A DNA stretch of 51,233 nucleotides, taken from positions 1-51,233 of the forward strand of contig JAEDIZ010000004.1 of assembly GCA_016296635.1 (NCBI GenBank), written 5' to 3'. Every line of letters starts with the position of its first letter. Position 1 is the stretch's first letter. This DNA is from Oscillospiraceae bacterium. GTDB taxonomy: Bacteria > Bacillota > Clostridia > Oscillospirales > Oscillospiraceae. Made by a program: the position numbers and the translations under genes. Below, in pieces: positions 48,925-51,233 of the stretch. The notes under the pieces were generated by a model. It worked only from the letters and a program-made list of their open reading frames with translations, was not told the DNA's origin and made no database searches.

Positions 48925-51233
48925 TTACGGCAGCACGGGTGTCCAGTACTGCTGCTGATAGATGTCCGTAAACAGATAGGTCGGCTGCGCTCTGGATGCG
49001 TCAATGTAGACATTGCTGATGGTAAGCTCGCCGGAAACAACCATCTGATCGCCCATAAGGTAGCTGTCCCGATAGCTGCCGTCGTAGCCGTAATAATCGC
49101 AGATAAAGTCGATTACATCACCGTCATTCAGCTGTGTCATGCTCTTTGCGACCGTTTCAGTCTGACCGTCACGGTAATCCATTCTGGCGCCTGCCACAAA
49201 GCCGTAGGGATGTTCGTTGTCAAATACCAGAATCAGATCTGCCCGCTCGCCGTTGAGCATCACGGGTACCCGACCGGTGATACAGTAGGTTTCTCCGTCA
49301 TCGACGGTATCCACGTGATAGTAAGGCACGGGCTGATCATTGATGGCAAGCCAGGTTCCGTCATATTCGCCCTTCAGCGCGCCGTCATCCGTAAAATCAA
49401 ACACATTGTCAAGGCCGAGATCAATAAATCCGCTGCCGTCATCATAGAACACATTCAGCTCCAGATTCTGCACAAGACTCCACTGCTTCTCGGAAAGCGG
49501 CATACTGATAACACCTTCATTGTCTCTTGTCCAGACCAGACCGGAGGCGTCAAACTGGTTGTCCGTCAGATACTGCGCTGCACGGTCCATATCCAGTCCT
49601 CTGCCGAAGAAAGAGGAGTTTGCGCTCGTCAGTCCGGACACGCCGCCCGTGTTTCCACCGAGCATGCCGAGCAGCAGCTGGGAAACCATATCTGCGCTCA
49701 TGGTGCCGGAGGATGCGCTGCTGCCGGAGGTATAGGAGCCGCCGGAAGAGTAGGAACCCAGCAGCGACTGCAGGGGCGATGCCATACCGCCGGAGATTGC
49801 CTGACCGCCGGCTTCCATGCTGGCAAAGGCCTGAATGCACTTGGAATACTCGCTGTCCATGCCGATGGCCTCATAGGTAGAAACTGCACCGTTGACGGCG
49901 GAAACCTTTTTATACGGGAAATAGATGGAAAGGCCGTAGGCATTGGTCATATTGGAGGAGGTTCGGTTATATTTGACCGCATTCAAAATAGCCTGCGCGA
50001 GTTTCTGTGCATCCTCCGTGCCGAGATTCTTGGCAAGACTGACCAGATCGACCTGGTCAATCCGGTTGGCCGGAGAGAACTCGCGGGCGCTGCTGCGGGC
50101 ATCGGAAACCTTCTGATAGTTGTTTCCCTGCAGCATTTCGCAGATGGAAACGGAGAAATCCGTCAGCGTCTTCGGAAGCGTTGCTTCCAGCTCCGCAAGA
50201 TCCACCACGGAAAGGGTTGTCTTCTGACCTTGGCAGGTCTGCGCGCAGACCGTCACGAAGTCGTCAACAATCTTTCTGCCGATCTCGATGGTGGGCATGG
50301 AGGTATTCTTGGAAAGACTGGTCAGCCAGTTCGTATAATACCAGCCGACGCCCGGTTCCGTTTCCTCAGAAGCGATCAGATAGTCCGCATAATTGGTCAG
50401 CATCAATGCGTTTTCCGTCGTTGCCATCAGGCAGGCGTCAAAGCCGATGAAATCAAAGGTCATACCGCCGTCCTTGAGGGCCTGATTGATGCCCTTGAGG
50501 TTCATGGAACCGGAGGATGCGTGCTTTTCATCATAGCCGTAGCCGCTCAGAGATCCGCCGCCGTGATCCCAGAAGATCAGCATATTGCGGTTGGCGGGAT
50601 AATTGGTCTTGCACCACTGAATATAGGAAGAGAGCGTAGACGATGTGGTCATGGACGCCGTTCCGAAATCATCGGAAAGCCGGCGCAAACCGCCGTCTTC
50701 GACCTTATAGATCTGATTGACCTTGTTGGACACAATGTTGTTGTTCCACTTTTTGCAGCCGCCGGTCATGACGATCAGATTCACATTGCTGCTGATGCTC
50801 GCCTTTGCCATTTCCAAAAGGTCGGCCGTTGCCATACCGTTTTGGGATTCCAGATCCGTGCCGCACATATAGACCATGATCGTCACGGTATCCTTGCCGT
50901 CTCCGAGGATCTGGGTGCGCTTTGCCCGGGCAGACGATGCAACGGTGGTATCCAGCTTTTCGTTATAAGAGCTGTCTGCCCAGCCGGTGGATACATTGCT
51001 GCCGGCAAAACTGCCGAGAAGACTCGAAAGGCCGCCGGAGGACGTGCCGGTCGAGCCGCCGAGCAGACTTCCGATCTGCGGTGCGGCAGCTGAAGACTGC
51101 TGCTGGGCAGGCTGTGTATAGGATGTGGTCGGGTAACTCTGAGCCGGTTCGGAGGAACCGCCGAAAAGTCCTGAAAGCCCGGCACCGCCGCCGCCAAGCA
51201 GAAGAACCAGCAGTGCAATCAGAATGCTTCCCT
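48925..51233 (-). CDS. Clostripain-family (C11) cysteine peptidase, membrane-anchored, 5' end outside window
   Basis: Family C11 protease, cleaving after Arg or Lys. Catalytic residues are visible: His in LIFWDHGGGSLSGYGYDEKH and Cys in DFIGFDACLMATTENA. The open frame continues past the first internal Met (50886) to the window edge. It includes a hydrophobic segment (SILIALLVLLLGGGGAG) and a Gly/Ser/Gln-rich linker before the peptidase domain, so the protein is likely membrane-anchored with the catalytic part outside. A Gly/Ser-rich insertion (QSLLGSYSSGGSYTSGSSAS) splits the mid region. The far N-terminus is missing. Confidence 0.88.
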   Translation of the reverse strand, partial: GSILIALLVLLLGGGGAGLSGLFGGSSEPAQSYPTTSYTQPAQQQSSAAAPQIGSLLGGSTGTSSGGLSSLLGSFAGSNVSTGWADSSYNEKLDTTVASSARAKRTQILGDGKDTVTIMVYMCGTDLESQNGMATADLLEMAKASISSNVNLIVMTGGCKKWNNNIVSNKVNQIYKVEDGGLRRLSDDFGTASMTTSSTLSSYIQWCKTNYPANRNMLIFWDHGGGSLSGYGYDEKHASSGSMNLKGINQALKDGGMTFDFIGFDACLMATTENALMLTNYADYLIASEETEPGVGWYYTNWLTSLSKNTSMPTIEIGRKIVDDFVTVCAQTCQGQKTTLSVVDLAELEATLPKTLTDFSVSICEMLQGNNYQKVSDARSSAREFSPANRIDQVDLVSLAKNLGTEDAQKLAQAILNAVKYNRTSSNMTNAYGLSIYFPYKKVSAVNGAVSTYEAIGMDSEYSKCIQAFASMEAGGQAISGGMASPLQSLLGSYSSGGSYTSGSSASSGTMSADMVSQLLLGMLGGNTGGVSGLTSANSSFFGRGLDMDRAAQYLTDNQFDASGLVWTRDNEGVISMPLSEKQWSLVQNLELNVFYDDGSGFIDLGLDNVFDFTDDGALKGEYDGTWLAINDQPVPYYHVDTVDDGETYCITGRVPVMLNGERADLILVFDNEHPYGFVAGARMDYRDGQTETVAKSMTQLNDGDVIDFICDYYGYDGSYRDSYLMGDQMVVSGELTISNVYIDASRAQPTYLFTDIYQQQYWTPVLP

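Noticed and set aside
48907..51093. Long plus-strand frame (728 codons) opposite the clostripain gene
   Set aside because: It mirrors the coding frame of an evident C11 peptidase and shows no family features.

Overview
The window looks like chromosome from a spore-forming, anaerobic member of the Clostridia, probably Oscillospiraceae/Ruminococcaceae-like. The grounds are spoIIE, an alpha/beta small acid-soluble spore protein (SASP) gene, a domain-permuted GH3 enzyme, a clostripain, an AKR with ferredoxin clusters and a HisZ-HisG fusion. No tRNA, rRNA or CRISPR array was seen. The assignment rests on gene content only.

The main result is a split gene. The 3' half of a SASP gene lies at 665-790 and its 5' half at 31216-31289, both on the minus strand. 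Joining them at a shared GCTG (789-792 and 31216-31219) gives one uninterrupted, typical 65-residue SASP. Everything between, about 30.4 kb (793-31219), is therefore read as one inserted element. At its left end are a large serine recombinase, a small TnpW-like protein and a tyrosine recombinase, followed by about 1.2 kb of non-coding DNA with hairpins, four 16-bp tandem repeats and a palindrome. Its right end is AT-rich, with a PHP-domain gene remnant, an acetyltransferase-like gene plus a small partner, and mostly empty sequence. No relaxase, type IV secretion or phage structural gene was seen.

The cargo (4980-28450) is a glycan-uptake and uronate-catabolism locus. It holds an ABC importer (binding lipoprotein and two permeases), a membrane-bound AraC-type regulator, a YesL-like protein, GH105, GH3, a clan GH-A hydrolase, a large unassigned protein, a ceramidase-like enzyme, a KdgF-like cupin, KduI, KduD, a D-lyxose-isomerase-like protein, a TIM-barrel isomerase and a PHP protein. 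A likely route is import of oligosaccharides with unsaturated uronate ends, GH105 release of the unsaturated uronate, then KdgF, KduI and KduD to 2-keto-3-deoxygluconate. No kdgK, kdgA or secreted lyase is present, so those would come from the host genome or from other organisms. A 39-bp element carrying two half-sites 21 bp apart lies upstream of both the GH3 gene and kduI, with identical spacing to a -10 box, which points to a shared AraC-controlled regulon.

Outside the element are the end of argS (left edge) and, to the right, a complete histidine operon (TrpR-like regulator, hisZG, D, C, B, H, A, F, IE and a PHP histidinol phosphatase). Then come a DUF6935-like gene, a two-subunit aconitase X, pncB with a coupled membrane protein that may import niacin, a CYTH protein, spoIIE, a small membrane protein, an aldo/keto reductase with iron-sulfur clusters, and a clostripain-family protease cut by the right edge.
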